Positions 6,481-13,527 of a DNA stretch of 16,592 nt are shown here, piece after piece (the first letter of the stretch is position 1; every line of letters starts with the position of its first letter). Made by a program: the position numbers and the translations under genes. The stretch comes from JAWLGW01 sp964569055. GTDB lineage: Bacteria; Planctomycetota; J058. The stretch is taken from positions 1-16,592 of the forward strand of contig CAZMSZ010000146.1 of the NCBI GenBank assembly GCA_964569055.1, written 5' to 3'. The notes under the pieces were generated by a model. That model did no database searches. It saw only the letters and a program-made list of their open reading frames with translations, and was not told the DNA's origin.

Positions 6481-7516
6481 CGGCGTCGTCGCGGGCCAGC
6501 CGGGCGATGCGCCACGTGAGCTCGTGGACCGCCGGATGGTCCACGGCCACGTGGCCCGGGATCAGCGAGCTCGCGTCGACGTTGACGACGCGGGCCGGCG
6601 CCCCCGGGGCGCGCGCGTCGGGGTCCGCCAGCGCCACGTGGAGCGCGGCCGGGTCGACCGTGATCTTCCCCAGGTAGACCGAGGGGTAGCGCAGGCCGGG
6701 CGCCCGCTCGGCCCCCTCGCGTCCCATGGCGGCGGTCCCCATGGCGGGCCGGTAGGCGCGCTCGAGCACGTCGTCCTGCATGGAGTGGACGTTGGCGATC
6801 AGGCGCGCGGCGCGCGGCGCGCCGGGGAAGAAGCCGAAGCCGAGGAACCCGGCCGTGCGGTGGAGCGCGTCCACGTCGACGGCCGCCTCGAGCAACACCG
6901 CCGCGTCCGCCTGGGCGGGGTCCGCGCGGTGGAGCGTCGCCAGGACCAGGCGCGCCCCCAGGCTGTGGCCCACCAGCGTGATCGTGGCCGCCGGGAAGGC
7001 GCGTCGCAGCGCCTCCACCAGCGGCGCGACGCGCTCGCGGCCGATCACCTCGGCCGTGGCGGCCGACTCGTGGAACAGCATCCGGGCCGAGTCCCAGTGC
7101 AGGCCCACGAACGCGAGCGCCTCGGGGGCGAGCTCGTCGCGGCGGGCCGCGTCGAACAGGCCGCGGGCCACGGCGCTCGTGAACTGGCGCGCGCCGAGGT
7201 CGTCGTTGAGCCAGCCGTGGGCGATCAGCGCGATGTGCGCGGGCGCCGGGCCTCGCTCGGCGATCGCCGCCGGGATCTCGGCGGCCGGGAGGTAGCGGAA
7301 CCCGACCCCGCGGTAGCGCCGCTCCCGCCGCTTGGTGACCTCGGCGCTGTCGGCGCCGAACTCCGCGGTGAAGCAGGTGGTGACGAGCGGCTCGGCCAGC
7401 GCGCGGTTCAGCTCCTCCTGCGAGACGGGCGCGAGCCGCACCAGGTAGGAGGGCGCCCGGCACCCTGACGCCGCGAGGGTGAGCGCGATCAGGAGCGAGG
7501 CCCAGCGCGCGTCCAT
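6461..7516 (-). CDS. Alpha/beta-hydrolase fold lipoprotein (putative esterase/lipase)
   Basis: The protein has 351 residues. The N-terminus is a lipoprotein signal (LTLAASGC, cysteine 19). Alpha/beta-hydrolase signatures are HGW at 100-102 (oxyanion region) and GHSLG at 183-187, with the nucleophile Ser185 following a TITLVGHSLG strand. Asp249 or a nearby acid and His322 (PGHVAVDHP) are plausible remaining triad members, by position only. The substrate is unknown; attachment to a membrane facing the periplasm is inferred from the lipobox. No strong ribosome-binding site precedes ATG 7516, but a TACCCT hexamer lies seven bases upstream. The 3' end overlaps thioredoxin by 20 bp on the opposite strand. 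The gene is 60 bases downstream of the NYN gene on the same strand. Confidence 0.88.
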   Translation of the reverse strand: MDARWASLLIALTLAASGCRAPSYLVRLAPVSQEELNRALAEPLVTTCFTAEFGADSAEVTKRRERRYRGVGFRYLPAAEIPAAIAERGPAPAHIALIAHGWLNDDLGARQFTSAVARGLFDAARRDELAPEALAFVGLHWDSARMLFHESAATAEVIGRERVAPLVEALRRAFPAATITLVGHSLGARLVLATLHRADPAQADAAVLLEAAVDVDALHRTAGFLGFGFFPGAPRAARLIANVHSMQDDVLERAYRPAMGTAAMGREGAERAPGLRYPSVYLGKITVDPAALHVALADPDARAPGAPARVVNVDASSLIPGHVAVDHPAVHELTWRIARLARDDAASRRAR

Positions 7517-7544
7517 GCGGCCCAGGGTAGACGATCGCGTGCCG

Positions 7545-7561
7545 AGGGGGGGCGGGCCCCT
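7545..7561 (-). terminator. Short G/C hairpin after the NYN gene
   Basis: AGGGG (7545-7549) can pair with CCCCT (7557-7561), 16 bases downstream of the NYN stop codon. The stem is short and has no T-run, so this is only a weak terminator candidate. Confidence 0.25.
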
Positions 7562-7576
7562 GCCTCGTGAGAGTGC

Positions 7577-8833
7577 CTAGATGCTCTCCAGGGCGCGCAG
7601 GATCTGGTCCTCGTCGATCTCGTCGTCGCGGACCGCCGGGAGCTCCTCGAGGCTCGGGTCCTGCAGGAAGCGGGAGGGCGCCTCGTAGCTGCGCCCGGCG
7701 CGGTCCTGCTGGTGGTTGTTGGCGCCGCGCTTCTTGCGCCGGGCGCCGGCGGCGCCGGCCGAGAGCGCCGTGGGCGTCGGGAGCGGCTCGAGCGCCGGGG
7801 CAGGCCCGGCCTCGCCGGCGGCGTCGATCGCGGCGCCGTTGCTCGGCGCGCCCTTGCGACGGCGACGCCGCCGCCTCCGCCGGGCGGGGTCCTCGGCCTC
7901 GCGCGGCTCGCCCTCGACGCGGGGCTCGTCGCGCGAGGTCGGCGCGTGCTCGGGCGCGGCCTCCGCCTCAGGGCGGGCGAGCCGCGGGCGCGCGCTGGCT
8001 CCCTCGGCCTCGGCCTCGCGCTCCTCGTGGACCGGCGCCGGCTCGCCGCTGCCGTAGCGCGCGAACAGCGCGTGCTCGCGGTCCAGGGCGTAGGCCGTGA
8101 AGAGCTGCCCGGGGTTGTACTTGTCCTCGACCTTGATCTTGCGCAGCAGCCCGGCGGCGATCGCCTCGGAGAGCAGGCGCTCGGCCCGCTCGAACGAGCG
8201 CTCGGGGAGGTCGATGCGGCGGGCCACCGTCTCGCGGATGTACTTGAAGTTGAGGTAGCGCTTGCGCCGCTCGAGCTCCTCGAGCAGCGGGACGAGCTTG
8301 GCGAGGCCCTCGAGGTCGGTCGGCTCGACCGCGGGTGTGGCGAGCACCTCGCACGAGCTGGCGGCCTCGGCGAGCTCCTCGTCGAGCGCGCCCTCGACCC
8401 CGAGCACGTGCACTTCCTTCTGCAGCCGCTCTCGCACGACCCGGATCACGCGGGCCACGACGGCGTCGCCGGTGGCGAGCACGATCTCGTTCACCTCCGG
8501 GCCGTGGTCGCGGAACAAGAACTCCACCACCTGCGCGAGCAGCTCGAGGTCGACGAGGTCGCGCAGCACCTCGCGGCGCCGTCCGCCGCCCTCGCGGCTG
8601 CGCAGCCGACGGTCGACCTGCACCCGCTCGATCCCGGCGTGCTCGGCGAAGCTCGCCTGCACCGCCTCGGGCAGGGCGCGCCAGTCGGCGATCGCCACGC
8701 AGCTCTCGATCGCGCCGCGGCGGGCGGCGACCTCCAGGAGCTGACCGGGATCGACGGGGCGATGGTGCTGCGTCCGCAGCGCCTGGTGGAGCGACTCCAC
8801 GTCGACGAAGAGGGCGACCTTCTTCGCTGGCAC
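7577..8833 (-). CDS. NYN-domain protein with winged-helix-like region (putative RNase)
   Basis: GTG 8833 is chosen (418 residues) because GAGGAG lies five bases upstream and the conserved domain begins at once with KKVALFVDVES. The open frame extends further to 9241, but that part is Arg/Pro-rich and antisense to a neighbour. Residues 4-165 fit a NYN (PIN-like, LabA/DUF88) nuclease domain: Asp11 in FVDVES, Asp95 in DLVDLELL and Asp123 in LATGDAVV match the spaced acidic metal-binding residues. Residues about 175-234 (starting near LVPLLEELERR, ending GLLRKIKVED) look like a winged-helix domain that could bind nucleic acid. The C-terminal half is low complexity with a run of about nine arginines at 318-326 and an acidic end. 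NYN proteins act in RNA processing or decay; the target here is unknown. It lies 220 bases downstream of the small acidic gene and may be in the same unit as the sigma factor. Confidence 0.88.
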   Translation of the reverse strand: MPAKKVALFVDVESLHQALRTQHHRPVDPGQLLEVAARRGAIESCVAIADWRALPEAVQASFAEHAGIERVQVDRRLRSREGGGRRREVLRDLVDLELLAQVVEFLFRDHGPEVNEIVLATGDAVVARVIRVVRERLQKEVHVLGVEGALDEELAEAASSCEVLATPAVEPTDLEGLAKLVPLLEELERRKRYLNFKYIRETVARRIDLPERSFERAERLLSEAIAAGLLRKIKVEDKYNPGQLFTAYALDREHALFARYGSGEPAPVHEEREAEAEGASARPRLARPEAEAAPEHAPTSRDEPRVEGEPREAEDPARRRRRRRRRKGAPSNGAAIDAAGEAGPAPALEPLPTPTALSAGAAGARRKKRGANNHQQDRAGRSYEAPSRFLQDPSLEELPAVRDDEIDEDQILRALESI

Positions 8834-8871
8834 GGCTTCTCCTCGGGGCTCGGTCGCGCCTCGCTCGAGGC

Positions 8872-8893
8872 CGAGCCCCCACGCGGGGGCTCG
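8872..8893. repeat. 9-bp hairpin upstream of the NYN gene
   Basis: 8872-8880 pairs perfectly with 8885-8893 around a four-base loop (ACGC). It sits 39 bases upstream of the NYN start codon, in the 220-base gap after the small acidic gene. It could be a terminator for the upstream unit or a leader structure; there is no T-run. Confidence 0.4.
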
Positions 8894-9053
8894 AACCGGG
8901 CTCGAGGCGGGACGGGCGGCAGCCGGCGCTCCCTCGCCGAGGACACGCGCCGACTGCGGCGCGACCGGAGCGGGCGGGGAGCAGCGCGCTGGCTGCGGCC
9001 TCGATCTTACGCCAAGGCCGCGATCGACGCGAGCGGCGAGCCCGGAGCGGTCG

Positions 9054-9290
9054 TCAGCCGATCCGGCCCTCGCGCCGCAGCGTGCGCTCGATCGCCTGCC
9101 ACACGTGGACGGGCGGCGGGCTCGTGTCGAGCAACGCGGTCTCGATCGCCGGCGCCTCGGCGCGAGGCGACGCCTCGATCGCCTCCGCGGCGATGTCGGC
9201 GACCTCGGCCTCGTCGGCGTCATGGGCCTCGTGGGCGTCATCGGTCGCTTGGAGCTCGGGCCACAGGGGCCCCTGGTCGTATGCGGTCAC
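9054..9290 (-). CDS. Small acidic protein downstream of ECF sigma factor (possible sigma-associated)
   Basis: This is a 78-residue protein starting at GTG 9290, which has GGGAGG four bases upstream. An in-frame GTG at 9323 has no such site. The first two thirds are acidic and Ala-rich with alternating Asp/Glu/His; the end, PPPVHVWQAIERTL, is amphipathic. A Pro-rich lead into a V-W-x-x-I-E helix is often seen in linkers of anti-sigma factors. There is no zinc-binding HxxxCxxC motif and no membrane segment, so a full anti-sigma identity is not supported. Position 106 bases downstream of the sigma factor on the same strand suggests a functional link (inference). Confidence 0.6.
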   Translation of the reverse strand: MTAYDQGPLWPELQATDDAHEAHDADEAEVADIAAEAIEASPRAEAPAIETALLDTSPPPVHVWQAIERTLRREGRIG

Positions 9291-9396
9291 GGCTCCTCCC
9301 GGGAACGTCGCCGCCGGACGCACGATAGCTCCCAGGACCCCTCCCGGGAACCGCGTCTGGCGCCTGCCCCAAACCCCCAGGGTCGGCCGGAGACGA

Positions 9397-9987
9397 TCAG
9401 CTCACGAGGGCCTCCTCCTCCTCGAGGGCGTACGCGCCGCCCGAGACCACGTCCAGCGCCGCGCGGAACGCCTTCCGCGCGCGGTAGAGCTTGCCGCGGA
9501 CCTGGTTCTCGCTCTGGCCGAGGATGTCGCCGATCTCGCGGTAGGACAGCTCCTCGACCGCCTTGAGCAGCAGCAGCGTACGCTGCTCCTCGCCGAGCTC
9601 CACCAGGGCGGCGTCGATGTGCCGCTGCAAGGCGCCTCGCAGCGCGGCCCGCTCGGGCGGCGGCGCCGCGTCGAGCCGCCCGCGCCGGAAGCGCTCCGGA
9701 TCGAACCTCGCCAGGCGGTCGAGCGAGCGGCGCTTGTTCTTGCAGCTGTTCAGGCTGACCCGATACAGCCAGGTCGAGAACCGCGCCTCCCCTCGAAACC
9801 CGTCGAGCTTGCGGAACACCCGCAAGAACACCTCCTGCGTCACGTCCTCGGCGTGCTGATCGTCGCCCAAGAAGCGCCGCGCGAAGCCGAACACCTTGCC
9901 GGAGTAGCGGGCGTAGAGCTGCTGGTAGCAGCGCGCCTCACCCCGGCGACACCCCTCGATGAGGGGTGCGTCCTCGTCCACCTGCAT
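9397..9987 (-). CDS. ECF (extracytoplasmic function) RNA polymerase sigma factor
   Basis: The protein has 196 residues, typical for ECF sigma factors. Region 2 spans about 16-86 and contains the core-binding and -10 recognition motif DVTQEVFLRVFRK, followed by FRGEARFSTWLYRVSLN. A linker rich in Arg/Pro leads to region 4 (about 123-177), whose helix-turn-helix EELSYREIGDILGQSENQV would contact the -35 element. The C-terminus is short and acidic. ATG 9987 is chosen because the conserved domain starts just after it; upstream in-frame sequence to 10248 crosses a palindrome and looks non-coding. No classical membrane anti-sigma gene is adjacent. The next genes on the strand are a small acidic protein and a NYN protein. 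Family assignment is secure; its regulon is unknown. Confidence 0.95.
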   Translation of the reverse strand: MQVDEDAPLIEGCRRGEARCYQQLYARYSGKVFGFARRFLGDDQHAEDVTQEVFLRVFRKLDGFRGEARFSTWLYRVSLNSCKNKRRSLDRLARFDPERFRRGRLDAAPPPERAALRGALQRHIDAALVELGEEQRTLLLLKAVEELSYREIGDILGQSENQVRGKLYRARKAFRAALDVVSGGAYALEEEEALVS

Positions 9988-10053
9988 TTTGGCCCCAACC
10001 CCTTGCTCGCTCCGCCCCCGGATCGAGCCGCTCAGGAAAACAACCCCATGGGG

Positions 10054-10082
10054 ACCGTAGACAGCTCGGGTCGGTGCTTCAA
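10054..10082 (-). promoter_or_regulatory. Candidate promoter of the ECF sigma gene
   Basis: On the minus strand TTGAAG (10082-10077) and TACGGT (10059-10054) are 17 bases apart, about 70 bases upstream of the sigma start codon. A perfect ten-base palindrome CCCCATGGGG (10044-10053) directly follows the -10 box and would lie at the transcription start, a possible operator. Consensus match is moderate. Confidence 0.3.
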
Positions 10083-10171
10083 GGCGAGCACCCGGCAGGT
10101 GGACGCTAAGCCTGAGCTGGCGGGAGGTTGCGTGAGCGGGACAGAGCGGGGCGGAGCCTCGCTCGCGCGGC

Positions 10172-10332
10172 AGGCTCTGCCTCGAACCTCGGACCGCGCC
10201 ATCGCGAAGCAATCGTCGCCGCTGACGAGGCGCGAGGAGGGACAGCAATGCAGCGCATTGTGCCCGACGAGCAACGAAGTCAGCGGCGACGAGGGCGAGC
10301 GAGGGCGCGGTCCGAGGTTCGAGGCAGAGCCT
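10172..10332. repeat. 161-bp palindromic element with 29-bp perfect inverted arms
   Basis: Arms 10172-10200 and 10304-10332 are perfect inverted repeats (29 of 29). A second perfect 14-bp pair (10213-10226 / 10279-10292) and an apex stem CAATGC/GCATTG (10246-10251 / 10255-10260) continue the fold, so the whole element can form one long hairpin. The right end overlaps the TAG stop of the pentapeptide gene (10333-10331). It fills most of the 343-bp gap 9988-10330. It may serve as a terminator or be a MITE/REP-like repeat. No target duplication and no coding content are apparent. Confidence 0.85.
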
Positions 10333-11242
10333 AATCCGCCTCGAAGATCACGTGCTCCTGCCCGTCGATCACGACCACGATCCGGCTGCAGGAGCGGCGC
10401 AGGGGGATCAGCTTGGCGAGCGCGAGGTCCCAGTCGCGCAGCGGCGCGCCGTTGCGGCTCGCGCGCGCCTGCGGGCCCGAGCGGGCCGGGGGGCCGCCGC
10501 GCGCGGGGCCGCGCGGCGCGGGCAGCGGACGCGGACCGGCGGCCGGGCGCGGGGCGCGGGTCGGCGCGGGCGCGCGGCGGATCGCGCCCGAGGGCGAGGG
10601 CGGCCGCCGGGTCATGTGCATGGTGCGGCGGGGGGCCGCGGGCGCCTCGACGATCAGCCCCGCGCTGTCGGCCGGCGGGGCGGCGGCCCGCTCGAGCGAG
10701 CCCGCGCTCACCGAGGCCCCGCGCATGACGGCGCCCGAGAAGTCCGCCTGGGTCAGGTTCGCGCCGCGCAGGTCGGCCTCGATCAGGTTCGCCTGGGCGA
10801 AGTAGGCGTCGTGGCACGAGGCGCCGGTGAGCACCGCGCCCGAGAGGTCGGCGTTGTCGAGCATCGCTCCGGCGAGGTTGGCGCCCTTGAGGAGGGAGCC
10901 GGTGAGGGACGTGCCCGAGAGGTAGGCCTCGCTGAGGTCGACCGCCTCGAGGATCGCGCCATCGAGCCGCGCGTCGCGGATGTCGGCCTTGCGCATGCGC
11001 GCGCCGCTCAAGAAGGCGCCCGAGAGGTCGACCGCGTACAGGTTCACCTCCTCGAGATGGGCGCCCTCGAGGGGGGCGTAGCGCAAGTCGAGCCCGTCGG
11101 GGACCTCCTGGGTCCCGTCGAGCCCCTCCAGGATGGCCGGGAGGTTGAGGCCACCTTCCTCGTGGAGGTCGCGCAAGACGCGCTGGAGCACGTCTCGGCC
11201 CTGCGGGGCGACCCACCGCGTCTCGAGTTGCTCGGGCGTCAC
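10331..11242 (-). CDS. Pentapeptide-repeat protein
   Basis: About 303 residues from GTG 11242; an alternative GTG at 11275 adds eleven residues, and neither has a strong ribosome-binding site. Residues 1-50 form a short helical head. Residues about 52-182 are tandem A(D/N)LxG-type pentapeptides (ANLAG, ADLSG, ANLIE, ADLRG, ANLTQ, ADFSG), about 26 copies, predicting a right-handed quadrilateral beta-helix. Residues about 187-265 are Pro/Arg/Ala-rich and disordered-looking. The last 35 residues (from RDWDLALAKLIPL to the end) are non-repetitive, with a hydrophobic RIVVVID strand, and look like a separate small domain. There is no signal peptide. The biochemical role of most pentapeptide proteins is unknown; some mimic DNA and bind gyrase. 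The gene lies 98 bases downstream of the small lipoprotein and ends at the large palindrome. Confidence 0.88.
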   Translation of the reverse strand: MTPEQLETRWVAPQGRDVLQRVLRDLHEEGGLNLPAILEGLDGTQEVPDGLDLRYAPLEGAHLEEVNLYAVDLSGAFLSGARMRKADIRDARLDGAILEAVDLSEAYLSGTSLTGSLLKGANLAGAMLDNADLSGAVLTGASCHDAYFAQANLIEADLRGANLTQADFSGAVMRGASVSAGSLERAAAPPADSAGLIVEAPAAPRRTMHMTRRPPSPSGAIRRAPAPTRAPRPAAGPRPLPAPRGPARGGPPARSGPQARASRNGAPLRDWDLALAKLIPLRRSCSRIVVVIDGQEHVIFEAD

Positions 11243-11340
11243 GCCCCGAGCATAGGATCCCGTGATTGGCCGCACAACCCGGTACGCGTGCGGCCTGCGA
11301 TCCGTCCGCTGGCGCTCACGGGGCGGGGAATTCGGCCCGC

Positions 11341-11766
11341 CTACTGGTCGCGGGGCTCGGGCATGGCCGTGAAGTGGATCGGCCGCTCCCGCTGCTGACC
11401 GAACAGCTTGAGGATCGCGTGGTGGAGCGCGAAGTGCCCCTCGGAGCGCTCGCGCCCGTCGAGCTCGATCCGGTGGACCTCGCCCCGCGGCGAGATCCGG
11501 CCGACCAGCGCGAACGTGTCGTCGTAGACCCAGTGGAGCTCGCCGTACTCGAGCGGCTGGGTCTTCAGGTAGCCCAGGAGCGTGCTCTTGGGCGGGTCGC
11601 CCAGCTCGAGCTGGCGCCAGAGCACGCCCGCTCGCGCGTCGGTCGCGCTCGGGTCGGAGCTGCTCACGGTGCGGACGCGGGGGTGCCGGTCGGGGTGGCC
11701 CGAGTGGGTGTCGAGGCAGCCGGCCAGGGCGGCCGAGGCGACGAGGGCGAGCGCGAGGCGACGCAT
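11341..11766 (-). CDS. Small lipoprotein of unknown function
   Basis: The protein has 141 residues. ATG 11766 has GGGAGGAG about five bases upstream and opens a clear lipoprotein signal, MRRLALALVASAALAGC, with cysteine 17. The upstream in-frame ATG at 11817 lacks these features. A His/Arg/Ser-rich linker (18-50) leads to a compact region (about 65-130) with GELHWVYDDTFALVGRISP and HRIELDGRERSEGHFALHHAI, suggesting beta strands and a helix. I do not recognise the family. It is divergent from the PilT-family gene with 137 bases between starts. On the minus strand a TACCTT hexamer (11801-11796) could be its -10 box. Confidence 0.85.
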   Translation of the reverse strand: MRRLALALVASAALAGCLDTHSGHPDRHPRVRTVSSSDPSATDARAGVLWRQLELGDPPKSTLLGYLKTQPLEYGELHWVYDDTFALVGRISPRGEVHRIELDGRERSEGHFALHHAILKLFGQQRERPIHFTAMPEPRDQ

Positions 11767-11840
11767 GAGGCTCCTCCCGCGGCTGGGGGCGCACCAAGGT
11801 AACCCGCCGAGGGCCACCGGCGCGTCACGGTCGGTGCGCG

Positions 11841-11870
11841 TGGACGGCGCGCGGGGCGGGGCCGTATCCT
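11841..11870 (+). promoter_or_regulatory. Candidate promoter of the PilT-family gene
   Basis: TGGACG (11841-11846) and TATCCT (11865-11870) are 18 bases apart and each matches four of six sigma-70 consensus bases. The predicted start would leave a leader of about 27 bases containing the ribosome-binding site. Confidence 0.3.
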
Positions 11871-11903
11871 TGCGGGCGCCTGCCGCGCGCGGGGGAGGGC
11901 GCC

Positions 11904-13073
11904 GTGAACGAGCCGACGACCGACGGGAGCGCGCGCAGCCGCCGGATCCCCGTGTCGAGCGGGGAGCAGGCCGAGCTGCGCGGGCTCGAGCGCCTGCTGC
12001 GCCTGATGTCGAAGTACTCGGCCTCCGACCTGCACCTCAAGGTCGGCAACCCGCCGATCCTGCGCGTGCAGGGCAAGATCCGCTACTTCGACGCCGAGAG
12101 CCTCGACGGGCCCGCGATCGAGGAGATGCTGGTCGAGATCCTGACCGCCTCCCAGCGGGAGACCTTCAACCGCGGCGGGGACCTCGACTTCGCCTACTCG
12201 ATCCCCAAGGTGGGTCGCTACCGGATCAACGCCTTCCGCCAGCGCGGCTCGGTCTCGCTCGCGATCCGGCGGGTCAACACCGACGTCCCCACCTTCGAGG
12301 AGCTGAACCTGCGCGTCGACGCCATGCGCTGGCTCGCCGCCCAGCGGCAGGGGCTGGTGATCGTGGCCGGGGTCACCGGCAGCGGCAAGTCGACGACGCT
12401 CGCCTCGACGATCGAGTACATCAACACCGAGCGCCGCTGCCACATCATCACGATCGAGGACCCGATCGAGTACCTGTACCGCGACAAGAAGGCGTTCGTG
12501 AACCAGCGGGAGGTCGGGATCGACGTCCCCTCCTTCGCGGCCGCCCTGCGCAGCGTCGTGCGCCAGGACCCCGACGTGATCCTGATCGGCGAGATGCGCG
12601 ACCGCGAGACGTTCGAGACCGGGCTGACCGCGGCCGAGACGGGCCACCTCGTGTTCGGGACCCTGCACAGCTCGACCGTGTCGCAGACGATCGGGCGGAT
12701 CATCGACATGTTCCCGCCCGACCGCGAGCGCCAGCTGCGGCAGTCGCTCGCCTTCAGCCTCAAGGGGATCATCTGCCAGAAGATCCTCCCCGCCTCCAAG
12801 GAGGGGGTCGGCCTGGTCCCGGTGCAGGAGATCCTGATCGCGACCCCCACGGTGCAGAAGCTGATCCTCGACGCCGAGGACAAGAAGCTCGAGGGGGTGG
12901 TGCGCGGCGGGCGGGAGGACGGCATGCAGGACTTCAACCAGGGCCTGCTCGACCTCGTGGCGCGCGGCCTGATCAGCGAGAAGACCGCGCTCGAGGCCTC
13001 CAACAACCCCGAGCAGCTCCAGATGAACCTCAAGGGGATCTTCCTGGGCGACGACCGCAAGATCGTCCGCTAG
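11904..13073 (+). CDS. pilT: PilT/PilU-family type IV pilus retraction ATPase
   Basis: The protein has 389 residues from GTG 11904, with GGGAGG six bases upstream. The N-terminal PAS-like domain starts near SASDLHLKVGNPP (39-51), the standard PilT opening. The ATPase core has Walker A GVTGSGKST (156-164), an Asp box ITIEDPIEY (182-190), Walker B around DPDVILIGEMRD (222-233) and a His box TGHLVFGTLHS (246-256). It powers pilus retraction from the cytoplasmic side of the inner membrane (family knowledge). The C-terminal AIRNLIRE motif of classical PilT is replaced by TVQKLILD (316-323), so a PilU-like or specialised paralogue is possible. No other pilus gene is in the window. The TAG stop is the first base of a long palindrome, a likely terminator or inserted repeat. 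Confidence 0.93.
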   Translation: MNEPTTDGSARSRRIPVSSGEQAELRGLERLLRLMSKYSASDLHLKVGNPPILRVQGKIRYFDAESLDGPAIEEMLVEILTASQRETFNRGGDLDFAYSIPKVGRYRINAFRQRGSVSLAIRRVNTDVPTFEELNLRVDAMRWLAAQRQGLVIVAGVTGSGKSTTLASTIEYINTERRCHIITIEDPIEYLYRDKKAFVNQREVGIDVPSFAAALRSVVRQDPDVILIGEMRDRETFETGLTAAETGHLVFGTLHSSTVSQTIGRIIDMFPPDRERQLRQSLAFSLKGIICQKILPASKEGVGLVPVQEILIATPTVQKLILDAEDKKLEGVVRGGREDGMQDFNQGLLDLVARGLISEKTALEASNNPEQLQMNLKGIFLGDDRKIVR

Positions 13074-13191
13074 TGCCGCGCGGGCGAAGTCCCTTGGAGT
13101 AGACGGGCGTACGCCGACGTGCCGCTCGCGCCCGCCAAACGGGTCCGATGCCGTGGCGTTTCGGCGGTACGGGACTTCGCCCGCGCGGCAC
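13073..13191. repeat. 119-bp palindromic element with 21-bp perfect arms, at the pilT stop codon
   Basis: Arms 13073-13093 and 13171-13191 are perfect inverted repeats (21 of 21). A second pairing (13110-13118 with 13161-13170, one bulge) extends the fold after a 16-base bulge on the left side. A ten-base palindrome GGCGTACGCC lies at 13107-13116. The first base of the left arm is the last base of the pilT TAG. It may terminate pilT or be a mobile palindrome; its sequence differs from the element at 10172-10332. Confidence 0.85.
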
Positions 13192-13199
13192 CTGGGGCG

Positions 13200-13217
13200 G
13201 CTCGGCCGAAGCCGAGC
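13200..13217 (+). terminator. Small hairpin with CGAA tetraloop in the pilT 3' region
   Basis: GCTCGGC (13200-13206) and GCCGAGC (13211-13217) form a perfect seven-base stem. It is followed after 18 bases by a C-free, AT-rich tract (13236-13255) containing TTAGTT twice at a 12-base interval. The tract is too far away for a normal intrinsic terminator, so the call is tentative. Confidence 0.35.
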
Positions 13218-13257
13218 GTCCGCTCCGGCCAGTGCTTAGTTGGTTATTTAGTTAGAG

Positions 13258-13527
13258 AAGGGAAGTGGCGCCGACCGGGAGGCGAGCAGGCGCGAGTGCA
13301 GCGCGAGCAGGCTCAGGACCACGGACGCCGCGGAAGGGCGCGCCCACGGGATCGCGGGCAGCGCAGCGGAGGCGTACGAGGCGACGGCACCATGCGCCGC
13401 GGTCACGCACATGCGCGATGCCGAACGCCACAGCGAAGGCGAGCGGCCCTCGCTGGCGCGAGAGCCGCCCGCCGGATGCCAGGTTGGCCGGCCAGGGCGC
13501 CTGCGGATGGCGAGCGGGCAGCCCCCG
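13258..13527. other. Gene-free convergent intergenic region
   Basis: This is the rest of the 454-bp space between the convergent pilT and zinc-ribbon protein genes. Open frames on both strands lack a ribosome-binding site and look like composition artefacts. An imperfect stem (about 13425-13459; CGCCACAGCGA against TCGCTGGCG with a two-base bulge) is present. It could be a decayed gene or repeat, but I cannot identify it. Confidence 0.5.

Noticed and set aside
8834..9241. N-terminal extension of the NYN protein to the ATG at 9241
   Set aside because: The extension is Arg/Pro-rich, antisense-like in composition and overlaps the small acidic gene; GTG 8833 has a good ribosome-binding site.
9295..9351. 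Repeated CCTCCCGGGAAC (9295-9306 and 9340-9351) as an ECF-type -35 box
   Set aside because: The GGAAC orientation would drive transcription antisense into the sigma gene and no -10 fits. One copy coincides with the ribosome-binding site of the small gene.
10032..10334. Open frames through the 161-bp palindrome on both strands
   Set aside because: They exist because a palindrome lacks stops in matched frames; there is no start signal and no conserved domain.
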